NCBI GenBank assembly: GCA_026075535.2
Contig: AP026539.1
Span: 2,852,001-2,916,000, forward strand
Length of the DNA stretch: 64,000 nucleotides
From: Tricholoma matsutake
Lineage: Eukaryota; Basidiomycota; Agaricomycetes; Agaricales; Tricholomataceae
Direction of reading: 5' to 3'
The notes beneath the pieces are model-generated. The model was not told where the DNA came from. It made no database searches and worked only from the letters and a program-made list of their open reading frames with translations. This document shows positions 33,265-44,655 of this stretch, one piece after another. Each line of letters opens with the position of its first letter. Position 1 is the stretch's first letter. Made by a program: the position numbers and the translations under genes.

Positions 33265-33790
33265 CAAGCAACTGCTCATGGGGTGGTTGATGAGTGGAAT
33301 GACAATGGGGAGGGGAGACAAGGAGGAAACAATGACAATGGGGAGGGGGAAACAAAGACAATGGGGAGAAGAGGAGGAAACAATGATGGGGAAGGGAGAT
33401 GACACCCCACACCTATGAGCATCTGCTCATAGGGTGGTTAGCAGGTCACAATGTGGCCCAAACAACATGAATCATTGTTTGGGCCCATAGTAAGTTTTCT
33501 TTTCTGTTTTTATTTATATTTTTCAACATACTAACTAATTGTTTTACAGAGTATTGACTTTTTACAGCCCCAGTGCCCCATGCAGGCTGCCACATCATGC
33601 TAACAAAGGAGATGGTGCACAACCACCCAGCACCTGCACCTGCCCCATGCCCACAAGCAACTGCTTGTGGGGTGGACAGTGACGGCAACAAGGACAGCAA
33701 AAATGGGAACAAAGACCCAGGGGCAGTGGGACGAGAGCAGCCACCACCACCACAGCACCCTGAACCACTGCTGTGAGCAACTGCTCATTG
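33265..33790 (+). repeat. GAGCA hairpins and second hairpin-intron module of F3
   Basis: GAGCA/TGCTC-type hairpins at about 33264-33290, 33413-33437, 33650-33675 and 33770-33793. Between them, hairpin GGCCCAAACAACATGAATCA...TTTGGGCCC (33455-33486) precedes donor GTAAGT (33490), CTAACTAATT and acceptor TTTACAG ending at 33549. Confidence 0.65.
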
Positions 33791-34130
33791 GGTAGAAGTG
33801 GGGAGCAGTGACAATTGATGACAATGAGCACAAGGGGCAGTGAGGAGCTGCAAGGAGGGGCAGTGGGAGAAAGGGGAACAAATGAATGAGCGAGGATGAG
33901 GAGAGGGCACCCCACCACCACAGTGGGAGGGGGTGAACCCAGCTGCAGCTGCCGCCTTGCTGGAGAGTGAGGTGGCATTTTTCTATTTAATACCCCCCCA
34001 CCTCTACAATAAGGGGGGGCTTTGTTCATATGCCCATTGCTCATTTCAAGCAACGATGATTTATTTTTTAATTTCATGTAATTTGTAAATAGCCAATAAA
34101 TAGCATTAATGACAACAATTATTACTGCCT

Positions 34131-35390
34131 GTATGGTGGAGTTTAGGATTTCTACCTTGGGTTTTCAAATGTGCCAAATATGTAATTAATAACTCCTTGC
34201 ATTGCATCAGATTTTTGTTTGACACATTTGACAGTTGCAAATCTCTTTGCATCATCCACAAATAGCAAGTAGTATTGATGACCATTGATAGATTTGATTG
34301 GGTAATTTCCCCATAAGTCAATATGTGTTAATTCACTAGGTTTGGTATTCCTTTTTGATGATTTCACAAAGGGCTTGACATGTTGCTTTGCTTCCATACA
34401 CACAACACAGTTGGGTTTGGGTGATTGTTGATCAACATTGAATCCATTGACCATTTTTCTGTCAAGTAATTTTTGAAGTCTGATGTATCCAACATGTCCA
34501 AAGCATTGGTGCCATGTCTCCCAAGTAAGTGATCAATGATGACTGATGAATGTTTGATCTTGTGGGGTATTAATAATGTGTGAAGAGAGTGGATTCCATA
34601 TAGCAATCCTCATCCTATATAGATGGTTGTGAATTTAATTTCCATGCACTATCAGTTTTACATCTCTTGTGATGAGAGTAATTTCATCATTTCAACTGGT
34701 ATATCATCCACCAGCCAAATCACACTGCTCCAATGAAATCAGATTATTTCATGTTCCAGGCACATGTAGGATATTTTCCAAACAGAGAATATAATTAAGA
34801 CCATTGCATGTTGAATTTAATTCAGCAGTTCCTCAGCCTGCAATATTTACTTCTTTACCACCTACACCTCTTATGGAACTATTTCCCAAGGGTGTGTAAT
34901 CAATAAAAGCTTCCTGCTGATGAGTTATATGTGAGGTTGTTGCTGTATCTACTAACCAATCATAAAAGATCAATCACTCATCATTGCCATCAGCATTACA
35001 GGCATCATATGTGTCAAAATTATAAAATTCTTCATCTGCTGAGAACACAATATGTTGCTCTCCTACATTTGACTGTTCTGCACCTTTCTTATTCCCATTT
35101 TGTTTTTCCTTGCACTTCATTTTACCCCAGCAATTCCTCACTTCATGTCCAATTTCCCCACACTTGTGACATTTGTTGCATCAAATTTATGGCATTTACT
35201 GGTCCAATGTCCAGCACATTTGCAATGATTGCAATAAGGCCATAAGCAGGATTTACAATCAGTGATGCAATCCTCCAGGAATTTACTAGTACTGTTAGCA
35301 TTCTGGGTTTTCACCAGATTCACCCTTCTGTTGGTACTGCTTTTATTATTCTTGTTATTAGATCTAGTCAACCATATTCTGTATCCCTCT
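34131..35390 (-). pseudogene. copia-1 gag zinc knuckle, protease, integrase N-terminus
   Basis: From 35371 downwards: a CNHCKCAGHWTSKC knuckle and a further knuckle in another frame (HKCGEIGHEVRNC). A protease-like block DWLVDTATTSHIT follows, then VPGTWNNLISLEQCDLAGG. The pre-integrase region comes next, then integrase core with CVVCMEAKQHVKPF, THIDLWGNYPIKSINGHQYY and FVDDAKRFATVKCVKQKS (catalytic D residues in THID and FVDD contexts). Many frame breaks. The upstream gag is lost at about 35390, where helicase-like sequence begins. Confidence 0.8.
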
Positions 35391-35399
35391 CATAGTAGG

Positions 35400-37090
35400 C
35401 CAATAAATGGTGTGCAAAGATCACCTCATTTGACCCTCTTTTGGCTAGGTGCCTTTGTGGGCACTCCAGGTTGCATTTGATCTAGTAGTGACAGGTTGCA
35501 TATGTCACAGCAAGGGACCATTGGATCTGAAAGGGTCACTAACCTGTGAGTTGTTTTTCATATTCAGCCATGACTGTGCATACTTTGCATTGCATTGTTG
35601 TAGACTTTGCAAGAATCATACATCTGCAAGTGCCTGCCTGTACCAAAGTCATTAGACCTTCATCTGCTGCCTCTTCATCAATTGGTGAGCTGTCCATCAC
35701 AAGAACTGCATTGTGCCATCTGACTGCCAAGCCCTTGTGCTCCCCTTTTTGTGTTCTTTGTGCCCTTTGCACTGTGCTCATCTAAGACTATACTGTATGC
35801 TGACTGCTTGGCTAGTAGAACTGCCAGGCCAACACAACCCTGTCTTCTTGCACATCTCCCAGTGTGTTGCACAAAAGCTGAGATGGATCCAGGAAGTTTC
35901 CACTGGACAACAAAGTCAATGTCAGCAATGTTGCATCCCTAGGTAACATCAGTACACATGTTAGAGACAAAACCATTAGACTAACCATTCCTGCTGCATC
36001 AGTACAGACTAGTATTTGTACCTGCCCACCCTTAAATTCTTCCATAATGGCTTTCCGATATTCTTTTGGAAAACATGTGTTGTATGGTCAGATCAGCCCA
36101 AGATTTCAAAGGTGAGGTGGCAGGCACTCAGTCAAATGATCAATTATCTCCATACCCATTGCTATGTTGTCACAGCACAGGAAACCCTTCTAAATGTTGG
36201 AAGGAATCATGATTGACAGTATTCTGGTTGATGATGAGATCCAGATCCACATAGCTGTTGACAGGATGATGGATGCCACAGATGACCAGTGAAACATTAG
36301 GTCAGTCATTACCCATGTCTATGTTCATGAAGTTATCCTGATCAAACCTCAGAACATGGAGGACATCTTGTTTGTACTCTTCCTGGCAATGTTGCTGATA
36401 CAGTGATGATGGGCATCGATTTAGGAAGGAATGTTCTTATAACTCCCAGCTCTCCATACTTCTTGCAAAAACCACTGTCCCAGTGTGAAATAATGTGAGC
36501 CTTGTCAATAAACACCAACAAAGCATGCCTTTTGAACTCTGAGTTTCTCAAGACCTGCTTGATAACCCAATGTGACAGAAGAAGCTCTAGAGAAATCAAG
36601 ACAATCTGCCAGGTGCCCTGAACAATTTGCCAAACCATAAAGTCTAGTGCATGTATCACCCATATAGCAGTGGCATCTCACCTCAAGCACCTTTGGTGCA
36701 CAGCCTCCATTACTACTGTTAATGGTGGTCACATTCATTTCAAACTCATTGCAGAACATATCAACCTGTATGTGGTATCAATTTCCTGTCTTCAATAATG
36801 CTTTTAAGGACTAACCATCTCATCATGCAGTGCAATCAGGGGTGAAACCATGATCATGATCTTTCCTTTTGCACTTGGATGTATGTGTGGCCCTGCAGCA
36901 ACCCCAGTCTTGCCTAGACTAGTTCCAGCATAGATTATTGCATCTTATATCTGTAGTTGTGCCTCAATTCTCTGCATCTGGTACACTTGGGGTCTGTTCA
37001 GCCATCAAAATTGATCTGCAATTTTCTGACTCAAACCCTCCAGGTCTTTCTCTGTGCATGGTTTGCATGCTGGAATCTCAGGTTCCCTTT
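35400..37090 (-). pseudogene. RecQ-like ATP-dependent DNA helicase, decayed, with intron
   Basis: Minus-strand helicase motifs in order. A KPCTEKDLEG-like entry and a Q-motif-like segment lie at about 37050-36960, and Walker A (AGTSLGKT, family AGTGSGKT) near 36910. Next are VSPLIALHDEM, INSSNGGC and motif II as VFIDKAHIISHWDSGF (family DEAH). SATLPG is motif III, ILVCTDAAGM is near 36000 and GRCARRQGCVGLAVLL near 35850 corresponds to motif VI. A Cys-rich end (VPCCDICNLSLLD) is near 35500. A 64-bp GT-AG intron (36681-36618) restores KVLE|GTWQIVLIS, so this descends from an intron-bearing gene and not a retrocopy. Lost motif residues and frameshifts make it inactive. It is divergent from the DUF6589-type gene starting about 20-100 bp away. 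Confidence 0.8.
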
Positions 37091-37108
37091 GTGATGTAGG
37101 CTGAGCTC

Positions 37109-39976
37109 TTGCTGTTTAACAGCAATGAGTGGAGTTGCAACGACATGATGAGAAGGAATTATTGTCAATTTCAAATTAGCTTTGCACATTACAGCATGTG
37201 GTGGACTTTATACTACCTGCTCACCCATGTACCCATTGTTTCCCTTTGTCAGGCCTTCATCTGGCAGTGGTGGACAGATTCCTCAGATGCCTGTGCATCA
37301 AATTGTTTTGGGTGTGTCTCAGTTAGATGCAATTACCAAACAAGACTCCTCACTTCCTCCCTCTTCCCTGCCATCCTCACCACTAGGCACTCCATCACCT
37401 GTATTTATCCCATTTTTGATTAGTTCTACAACTCTGCATACACTATGTCCACCCTCTCCCTCTCCTTGCCCTTCTCCAAGTCCACCACCACTTCCTCCTT
37501 TATCCAGTGATGGTCTAGTCTGGAGCTCCCCTGTAATTGGGACCAGGGTACTTCACTACAAAGTCATGGTTACACTCTTGGCAAGCTCCTATATGTTTCA
37601 GATCCACTTTACAAGAAAGGAATTGCTCCATGGGAGGGCCTATTCTGTGACAGGGCTTTAATTGGGAAACTTCTGGATCTATGGAGCTCACAGTCCAGTA
37701 CAGTCTCACATGAACAAATTCACACTTGGGTAGTGTCTTATGTTTCTAAGGAAGTAAAGTGGGAAGCTCAAGAAATCACTAAGTCTGTGTTTCTCCAGAC
37801 ACTCCATTGTCTAGTAAACATGGGTCTCATCCTAGGACTTAATATTAGTGCTATGCAGAATTATTTCATGGAACACAGCTGTGTTTATGCAAGTCTTCCA
37901 ATCCTTTGCTACATCTTCATGTCACCTTAGGAAGGCATATATTGCTGGCTTTACTAAGAAGACAATGGTATGATCATTGGCACCTCACTTTTCCTGTAAT
38001 ATCTTGATCTCATTGTATTGGCTGCAGTAGGTGGTGACCTGCCATGCTTGGCAAATATAGCTACAGCAATAATTGGTCAAAAAATATTCTAGGGCTGTAT
38101 ATGTATAGTTCAGGCTCCCAACACCAACTGATCACAATCATGTCACATCTTGGTCTCTCAGAGAGTTACAATGCAATTACAGGCAAAAGATGGAAGTGCC
38201 ACAAAAAAAGCAGCACTCCACACCCTGTTGAAGAACTGACTGCTAGTGTTGTAATAGATGATCTTTTCTGGGGAGGAAGCCTCCAACAACTGTCTGGTTC
38301 AATGGTTGACATGGCTCAGGCTGTTGCTGCCACATGATTATTTGGGAATTTATATGATAATATTAATATGGTGTTTCATGCTGCAGAACAAATACAAACT
38401 CTGACAATTTGATGAAAGATGCTCAAGAAAATGGGACATGTGCAACAATTTGGCCCTTGTTCAAGGCATCTCTCAAGGATATGCATGTTATTTCAACAAG
38501 TTCCAAAGGGATCTCAAACACGTGGCTCCTCAAAGTGCACACAAAATATATTTACATCAGACACCATTACATCCACTACCTGCCTTAGACATTGATGAGT
38601 CTACTATCATTGATGGTGCAGATGTTGATGCTATATTCAAGTTACTCCAACTTAAAAAGATTTCCAGTTGGCTCCAAATAGTGAAAGTTTTTTGTGATGA
38701 TCAACTCACAGTTGCTCAACTCTGCTCACTTGTTAATATCCATGCTGGACATGAGGGGGGTTACTCTGGCTTTGGGTGGGGTGAATGGATGCCTGGTCTC
38801 TTTCATGTGAAGATGGCAGATGTCCATGGTTTTTTTGTCACACACTTCGGCAGTGCTGCTGCAGGACCATGAAATCCTGGCTGTCTTGCTTTTCACAATG
38901 CAGTCCTGCAGTGTAAACCAATTCGGCTCACCTCTCTTCTGCCATTTTGTACTTGCTATGATCTCATCTTTGTCTCACTCTATGCAAGGGTTCTTCACTG
39001 CCCTCTTCTGGTTTCAAAGTCAACCTCATGTCACAAATATGTCAATGAAAACTTTACCTGGGCAACTTTGGAAGAACATGCACTCAAAATTTTACATCAG
39101 TTTGCAAATACAGATATTGTCATGGGCCTCTGATATCAATGTCACTGTGCCCAAGAAACACCACCTTTGCCTGATAGAAGAGCTGGTGACATGGTTTTTG
39201 AAAATGCAATATTATTTCTCCATGATGCATTACCCTTGTGTGAGTTTACTGATGCTGTGAAGTGTGGTAACTCTGGTCATGTTGTGTTGATTCTAAAAAT
39301 CTGGGTGCTGAGCTTTCATGGCAGTGGACATACAAAGTATGCCTATGAGATGTTACTTCTTATTCATAACATCACTTCTGTCTGGCCCAAAAAGATCTGG
39401 TAAGTCTTTTCTGTGTTTTTACTTCAGTTGTAACTCAACACATAGTTCTTGGCAGCAATATTGTGTTTAATAACTGGCTTATCAATCCAGCTGGTAATCC
39501 AAACTCATGGGTAGAAGTTGATCTAATGCAGGAACATATGAACTTTTGGATTAAGATATTTGACACTCCACACTACCCATATGTGTATGTGCATACAATT
39601 CTTTAAGAATTTCTATCATGGGAGCTCTGTATCATGGGAGTGGCTGGAAATGATTTCCCCATGCATAAATGTTCTTTGACAACTTGCCTACAATTTCAAG
39701 CAAATGCTTGGAATTGACATTGGCACTGCTCACCACCCATTGGACTTGACATATGATCTCCCAGACCTGATGGAAAGCCTCAACCATCACAAGGTTTATG
39801 TTTACAAGAAAGATCATTACCTTGATGATCATGATCTTCCAGTGGTGGATGTTGTGTCTGCTGGCCTGTTGGAATTATCCTCAAAGTGGAGCCCTCACCC
39901 AGAAGCTGCAGATGACCAGCTTAACAGAGCCCATTTGTATAAGTGCTCAAAGAGCATGTCTACTACAGTACATTGA
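37109..39976 (+). pseudogene. DUF6589-type protein gene, decayed
   Basis: Plus-strand conserved blocks across shifted frames. A Pro/Ser-rich N-terminal region (37182-37661) is followed by LHCLVNMGLILGLNISAMQN (37800), YDNINMVFHAAEQ (38360) and ENGTCATIWPLFKASLKDMH (38435). At 38690-38830 are VKVFCDDQLTVAQLCSLVNI and MPGLFHVKMADVHGFFVTH. Then come ENAILFLHDAL, KIWVLSFHGSGHTKYAYEML (39300), WLINPAGNPNSWVEVDLMQE, HMNFWIKIFD (39480), LTYDLPDLMESLNHHKVYV and LPVVDVVSAGLLELSS (39750-39890). The LPGLFH-x-K-A and (V/I)DLLQEH-x-NYWIK blocks are what I know from DUF6589 proteins of mushrooms. Biochemical role unknown. Stops and frameshifts throughout; a donor/acceptor pair may exist near 39400-39458. 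Confidence 0.75.
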
Positions 39977-40024
39977 GTTTTATACACTAAGCTATATCAA
40001 ATAAATAATATTGTAATCTCACAC

Positions 40025-40244
40025 TGTACAGGTGCAAGATTCACTAAAAGGGGAGATCAATGAAGAGAGAGAGAGAGGAACAACAACAGAGCAGGCTCAA
40101 GTCATGGATTGCAATAGAGAGCTCTATGGTATGAGTATGGATGATGATGATGATGGTAAGATAAGAGAGTGATGATGATGCAATGTCTGAGGATGTGAGT
40201 CTGAGGTTGATAGAAAATAAGTATAAATAAGTGTCATCCTTACA
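40025..40244 (-). repeat. 3' LTR of Ty3-3 and polypurine tract
   Basis: On the minus strand it starts TGTAAGGATGACACTTATTT directly after the long GGGGGGGGAGGGGGAGGGGA-type tract (40245-40273). It ends near TGCACCTGTACA at 40025. TATTTATACTTATTT inside could be a TATA region. The left boundary is inferred from the TGTA...TACA ends; no partner LTR is present to confirm it. Confidence 0.6.
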
Positions 40245-40369
40245 CCCTCCCCCTCCCCTCCCCCTCCCCCCCATAAAAATTTCAGACCCACAATGGAAGG
40301 TAAGTAAAAAAAAACATTGGCATGAGTCCAGGTGCATTAAAAACCCCAGTGGGGAAAAGCTACCAGTCT

Positions 40370-40890
40370 GTAAGAGAAAGAAGAAGATACTAACTATTAG
40401 CAACTACATTCTTCCATACCAGTCATTGAGCTTGTGCCCAGGTGACCATCAATTGTCTTCAGGGCTGTAACCTTGCCAGCACACCAGATATTGTACCCCA
40501 TGTCCACATTTCCATTCATCAAGGATGCAGTCAATGAAATATTCTTCAGAACTGTCAATGATGGGAGGTGCAGGTTTCTCCAAATCACAAGATGGGAACA
40601 GAGATCTGTTGTTTTCGATGAACAGTTGGGAAGGCATTAGGGTTGTTAGGAAGTTCAACAGTGACAGTGATGGTAGAAATTTCAGGGGTGGTATCAGTAA
40701 TGAGATATGGCCTGTTGTATTGAGGCATGAACTTTACAATGCATTTCTCTTCTTTAGATATGTATCCTCATCTGTGGTGCAGTGTGGACAGAATCATTTG
40801 CTTTCCCTTTTCAAAAGGAAATTCATTAGAACACTGTTTGTTAGCAGCAAGAGACTGGGAGATCTTAGCACAAGTCATGTTGTGTAGAGC
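40370..40890 (-). pseudogene. Ty3-3 integrase C-terminus and chromodomain
   Basis: Reads AKISQSLAANK, FPFEKGKQMILSTLHHR, YISKEEK, KFMPQYNRPYLITDTTPEIS, VELPNNPNAFPT, then IENNRSLFPSCDLEKPAPPI, IDSSEEYFIDCILDE and YLVCWQGYSPEDN. The last block is a chromodomain (family YLVRWxGY). Frameshifts divide it. It differs in sequence from the A/B and Ty3-2 families. Confidence 0.8.
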
Positions 40891-41056
40891 TTCCTTCATG
40901 TCTAACTACAAATGATGAATCACATATTGAGTATGGATGTCTTCTAACACTGTGAGACTGGTAGAGTATGGATTTCAGCCATTCAAGTAAGAAAATGGGA
41001 AATATCTAATGTAAATGGATGGATATATAATGGATGAACTTGGGATGAATTTTCAT

Positions 41057-41290
41057 ACTGTAGATTTCAAACCTCAAATGGATGGAATTCAGACATATTT
41101 TATTACAACTTTTTCATAAGTGAGTAGGATGGAATTTCTTCTTGAAAATGAATGAATTATAGGTGGTTTTAATACTGTAGATTTCAAACCTCAAATGGAT
41201 GGAAGTCAGACTTATTTTATTACAACTTTTTCATAAGTGAGTAGGATGAAATTTCTTCTTGAAAATGAATGAATTATAGGGGTGCTTTTA
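41057..41290. repeat. Tandem duplication, about 117-bp unit
   Basis: Two adjacent copies sharing TACTGTAGATTTCAAACCTC, AAATGGATGGAA, TTTTATTACAACTTTTTCAT and GAAAATGAATGAATTATAGG, with only a few differences. Confidence 0.85.
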
Positions 41291-41697
41291 ATACTTCATC
41301 AAATAGGAGGAATGTTTTTTTTTTGCTCAGTCATTATTTTATACCACAGCAGGCTGAATTTCATCATCTATGCATTGTGCTAGTCAAGTCATTTCAACCT
41401 GCCCTCATGCAGCAAGTCACAGGTTGTATCTATACCCGGCACACCTGAGATTTCAACTTCACATGCAATATTGACCAAGGTCTGACATGTTCACATGCTC
41501 TCTCACTTCCACTCCTACCACCATCACCACACCATCAACGGTCAAGCCTGCTGCCTCCCACCACCACCAACCACCTCCCACTGCCATCAACAGCCACAAA
41601 CACCAACAATGAACTGCATGGCTGCAAGAGTGCCATGTCACACGTGGATTTGGATGTTGACAGCCATTGACATGTGTTGAGGGGCCTTGGAAACTAA

Positions 41698-41915
41698 GTA
41701 TTTTTATTGTTGTTTTTGTAGTTTTTGAAGTTCTAACAAGTTTTTTTCTGTTATTTTTAGGTTATCTACTACTTTTACAATGATGATGCATGATGCATGC
41801 CTACACCCTCCTCCCCATCCAAATGGGATGTGAGGGGGGTTGGTTGAGGTTAAGAGACCCCAGGGAGGTACCATGTGGCCCAGGTAGCTGGGTACCTACA
41901 AGGTAAGCACACAAA
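41698..41915 (+). other. Intron module and conserved exon, diverged copy
   Basis: Donor-like GTATTT (41698), acceptor TTATTTTTAG ending at 41760. The exon GTTATCTACTAC...TCCAAATGGGATGTGAGG follows and ends at AAGGTAAGCAC near 41901. This is the most diverged of the copies: its upstream hairpin is missing and its protein frame is broken after WDVRG. Confidence 0.5.
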
Positions 41916-42542
41916 ATGCCCCCAGTGCTGCCATCTGCCACTAACCACCCCACCACCTCTTGAAACAGGCAACACCGCTGCCACAATGGCAGGATGGCAT
42001 AACAAGATGCACCACCAATGACCCAACCCACTCAGGATGACAACAGCAATGGAACAAAGGAAACAGGGCCAGGCAACACCAACTACAAACACCCCAACAC
42101 CAATGGCAGACAGGACCAGGACAACAAGAATGATGATGCCAACACAAACTGCAACAGCACTGACAATGGGGATGACAAGAACAGCACCCACAACCACGAG
42201 GAAGGCAAAACCATGACAATGGCCACAGTGGACCACAAGGACCACAAGGACAACCACTGCCAAGAACAGGACAATGGGGACAATGACCAGAAGATGAGAC
42301 AATGCCAGGACCAGGGGATGACAGGCATGAGGACAACAACACCAAGGACCAGCACCAGGGCAATGGGGACAGCAAGGACAATGAGGATGACAATGACAGG
42401 GACAACAGGAACAACAGGCACCAGGACTGGCCAGGGATGAAGGGGACAACCAGGACAAGGAGCAAACAATGGGGAATGCAGATGATGAGACCATGACAAC
42501 CAAGATGACGATGACAACAGGAACAACACACTGCCCACCCCC

Positions 42543-42600
42543 AAGCAACTGTTCATGGGCCCAAATGATGACTAGAGTTGTTTGGGCCCAGGTAATTTAT
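42543..42600 (+). other. GAGCA-like half hairpin plus GGGCCC hairpin and donor
   Basis: AAGCAACTGTTCATG leads straight into GGGCCCAAATGATGACTAGA...TTTGGGCCC (42557-42589) and donor AG|GTAATT (42592). No acceptor with the usual spacing; the downstream part seems replaced. The two hairpin classes are adjacent here. Confidence 0.55.
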
Positions 42601-43087
42601 CTTATCTTCATTTCTTATTTTTTGTTTAAAATATACATAGTTAGTTTAGATGCAATATACTGAGTTGTACAAAACCTGTGAGACCAACATCTGCCTGTAG
42701 CTGATTGAAAATTCACTACTAAAAGTATGAAACTGATAATGAAACTAAACAAAGCGGATGAATATTCTTCCACTCTGAAAATATTTAACCTGGACAGAGG
42801 GTTTTTTTTTGCCCTTGATGGGATGAAAACCATCCCATAGTCGAAAGGAGTCTCATGGTGTGAATTACCCCATTTAGAAGATGGAAGTCATCCCAAGGGA
42901 TAAATTCAATGGGGTATGAATATGGACAAATTTCGGGGTGTTTTCAACCTCTTAACTCATCCATTCTGAGGGGGAATTTTCACAACTTTTAGGGTATGTT
43001 TTTCCCCAAAAATCAGATGATTTTTATTCTTTTTCAATGGCCACAAAGGATGAAAATTCTACCCAAAACATATGACTTTCTACTCAA

Positions 43088-44655
43088 TTCCTTCACCTCA
43101 GTGGCTGAATTACTGGATGATTTTCCACATCCATGGGTCTCACTGTGTAAGGAACCATCAGTTGTCTGAATGAGGGGAGGGATTACATGAGGACTATGAC
43201 CCATACAAAGTTGGAATGGAGAAAATTCTGTTGAAGTGTTAATGGTGTTCATCATATCAAAATGTATGCATGGCAGCACTCAGCACCAGCCTGACTGTTT
43301 TCTCTCAAGATGGAATCAGAGACATTGGTTGATTGCTTTGTTGGTTTTATTGCTTGCACCATCAGATTGAGGATGGTACATACACTGTCAACATCTTCAA
43401 TTTAACCCCCATTACTTTGGGTAATGCCTGCCAAAACTTTGAAATGAAAAGCTTATCGTGGTCTGAAATGATCTCAAGAGGGAGACCATTATTGCAGTAC
43501 CACTCATCAAAAAATATCACTGCAAGGTCTTCTGCACAGATGTCAGTCCAGGTAGGAGTGAGCTGGTTGAGACAGTTAGTGAATGTCATGATGCAATTAA
43601 AACCTTTGAGCAGTCCAATGAAATTCATCACCACAAAATCTCCCCTTTGATCAGGTATTGGAAGGGGATGTAGGGGTCCCATTGGTTTCTTAGTCATAGG
43701 CTTGTTCCTTTGGCAATTGGTGCATACAGATACATACACTTGTTCAAGGTCTCTCTGCATGTTGGGCCAATAGAAAGATTCCTGTAATGATCCATATGAC
43801 TTTGAAAATCCAAAGTGTTCTAGAACATCATGAGCAAGGTGGAATAATGGTTCATGCACATTTGATGCCCTTGAAATGATAAGGCATTGTCCAGCATAAA
43901 GCAAACTGTCAATCTCCTGAATACCATGAGGTAAAAACTCTGCTTCTTTAATTTGTTTGCACCAAGGGTCATCTCTGTATCCATTCTGAATAGAGGACAG
44001 CAGTTTGGCATCAGCAGTGATGGATAATGTTGATGCAATTGGTAACACCAAGTTGTGAGTGATGTGACAGGAAGTCAGAACATTTGCACATGTGAACACA
44101 TTGTCATCTGAACTGTAGATGAAAGTGACTGGGTCTGAGTTATCTGGTGGATATAGTATTGAGGCATGGTCATCAATGTCAAAAAAAGTATGAGAAAGAG
44201 CATCAGCCATGCAGTTGTCTTCTCCTTTGATATAAACAATCTTGCAATTGTATTGGGACATAAATTCCATCCACCACACCTGACATTGACTGAGGACTTG
44301 TTGTGTGTTGAAGTTTGCCAATATCTTGTGATCAGTGTAGATGATGAACAGAACACCAATCAACTTGGAGTGCCACTTCTGGAGGGCACAGATGACAGCC
44401 AGCATTTCCTTCTCATGAACCGGGTAATTGAGTTCCACACCTTTAAGTGTCATGGAGTCAAAACCTACTTTCCCAAGTCATCCCAAAGGATAGGGTGGTG
44501 CCCAATCTTGCATCTGTGGTTATGAAGATCTTGTGGTCAGGCATCAGCTCATAGTCAATTGTAGTAAGGCATTCCCAGTTCACAACAGCCTTCTTGATCT
44601 CATTGAAGGCTTGCTGGTGCTTGTCTGTCCAAGCTGGGAACATTTTACTACAGTT
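43088..44655 (-). pseudogene. Ty3-3 pol: RNase H and integrase
   Basis: From 44655 down: DLNCSKMFPAWTDKHQQAFN, IFITTDARLGTTLSFGMTWE (RNase H), then a 340-codon open frame 44453-43362. The frame has ELNYPVHEKEMLAVICALQK, YTDHKILANF, GEDNCMADALSH, the integrase zinc-binding HFGFSKSYGSLQESFYWPNM, VCTNCQRNK, and core VVMNFIGLLKGFNCIMTFTN and EIISDHDKLFISKFW. After a shift come RFDMMNTINTSTEFSPFQLC and TEVKE. Catalytic Asp positions are partly altered (VVMNF where the family has D). The length of the open frame suggests relatively recent death. Confidence 0.85.

Larger units (their letters stand above)
32286..34130. mobile_element. F-family element F3 in copia-1 integrase (right end uncertain)
   Basis: Left terminus GAGGTCTTTACACTCCTCCA at 32286 abuts copia-1 integrase (KSWCKECG). 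Then come TGGATCCATGTGGA-type words, a tRNA-like sequence pointing left, a CACC-rich block, an intron module, the conserved exon, GAGCA hairpins, a second hairpin-intron module and a C/G hairpin block. Copia resumes at about 34130 (THIDLWG, RNPK), but the right terminus (inverted GGCAGTAATAATTGTTG) differs from the F end. No TSD matches CCAACTTTT, and about 30 bp of integrase is missing. F3 may be truncated or fused to another element. Confidence 0.6.
11131..35390 (-). mobile_element. Ty1/copia element copia-1 in four separated pieces
   Basis: One minus-strand copia pol can be reassembled by order and junctions. gag-protease-integrase N-terminus lie at 34130-35390, integrase C-terminus and RT start at 31491-32276, RT middle at 12895-13050 and RT at 11131-11276. 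The breaks are explained by F3, F2, G1 and F0. Two of the breaks have exact TSDs: CATTTTGTA for F2 and TTTAGCCA for G1. The LTRs are not in the window: the 3' half lies beyond F0 to the left, and the 5' end is lost against the helicase gene. This span includes all nested insertions; the copia sequence itself is only about 2.4 kb. Confidence 0.75.
40899..43087. mobile_element. 2.2-kb insertion in Ty3-3 with 8-bp TSD
   Basis: TTCCTTCA occurs at 40891-40898 and 43088-43095, and the Ty3-3 protein reads EVKE on one side and MKEALHNM on the other. This is a true duplication of the target codons. The ends (TGTCTAACTACAAATG and, inverted, TTGAGTAGAAAGTCATATG) show no clear inverted repeat. It contains a tandem duplication, a CACC-rich block, an intron module with a version of the conserved exon, a long ACA/GACAA-rich run (42000-42500), a GGGCCC hairpin and, at 42760-43020, AT-rich sequence with GGGATGA/TCATCCC inverted words. 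Superfamily unknown. Confidence 0.6.
40025..44655 (-). mobile_element. Ty3-3: third Ty3/gypsy family, 3' part
   Basis: The minus-strand element runs from RNase H to its 3' LTR. Pol pieces are at 44655-43088 and 40890-40370. A very G-rich polypurine tract lies at 40245-40273, and an LTR of about 220 bp at 40025-40244. The upstream half is missing because F4 abuts at 44656. A 2.2-kb insertion (40899-43087) with TSD TTCCTTCA sits inside the integrase C-terminal region. It is inserted just downstream of the DUF6589-type gene. Confidence 0.8.

Noticed and set aside
41850..42556. Long minus-strand ORFs of 157-232 codons rich in Cys/Val/Leu/His
   Set aside because: Antisense reading of a low-complexity ACA/GACAA/CCA run inside a non-coding insertion; several frames are open at once, which is a composition effect.
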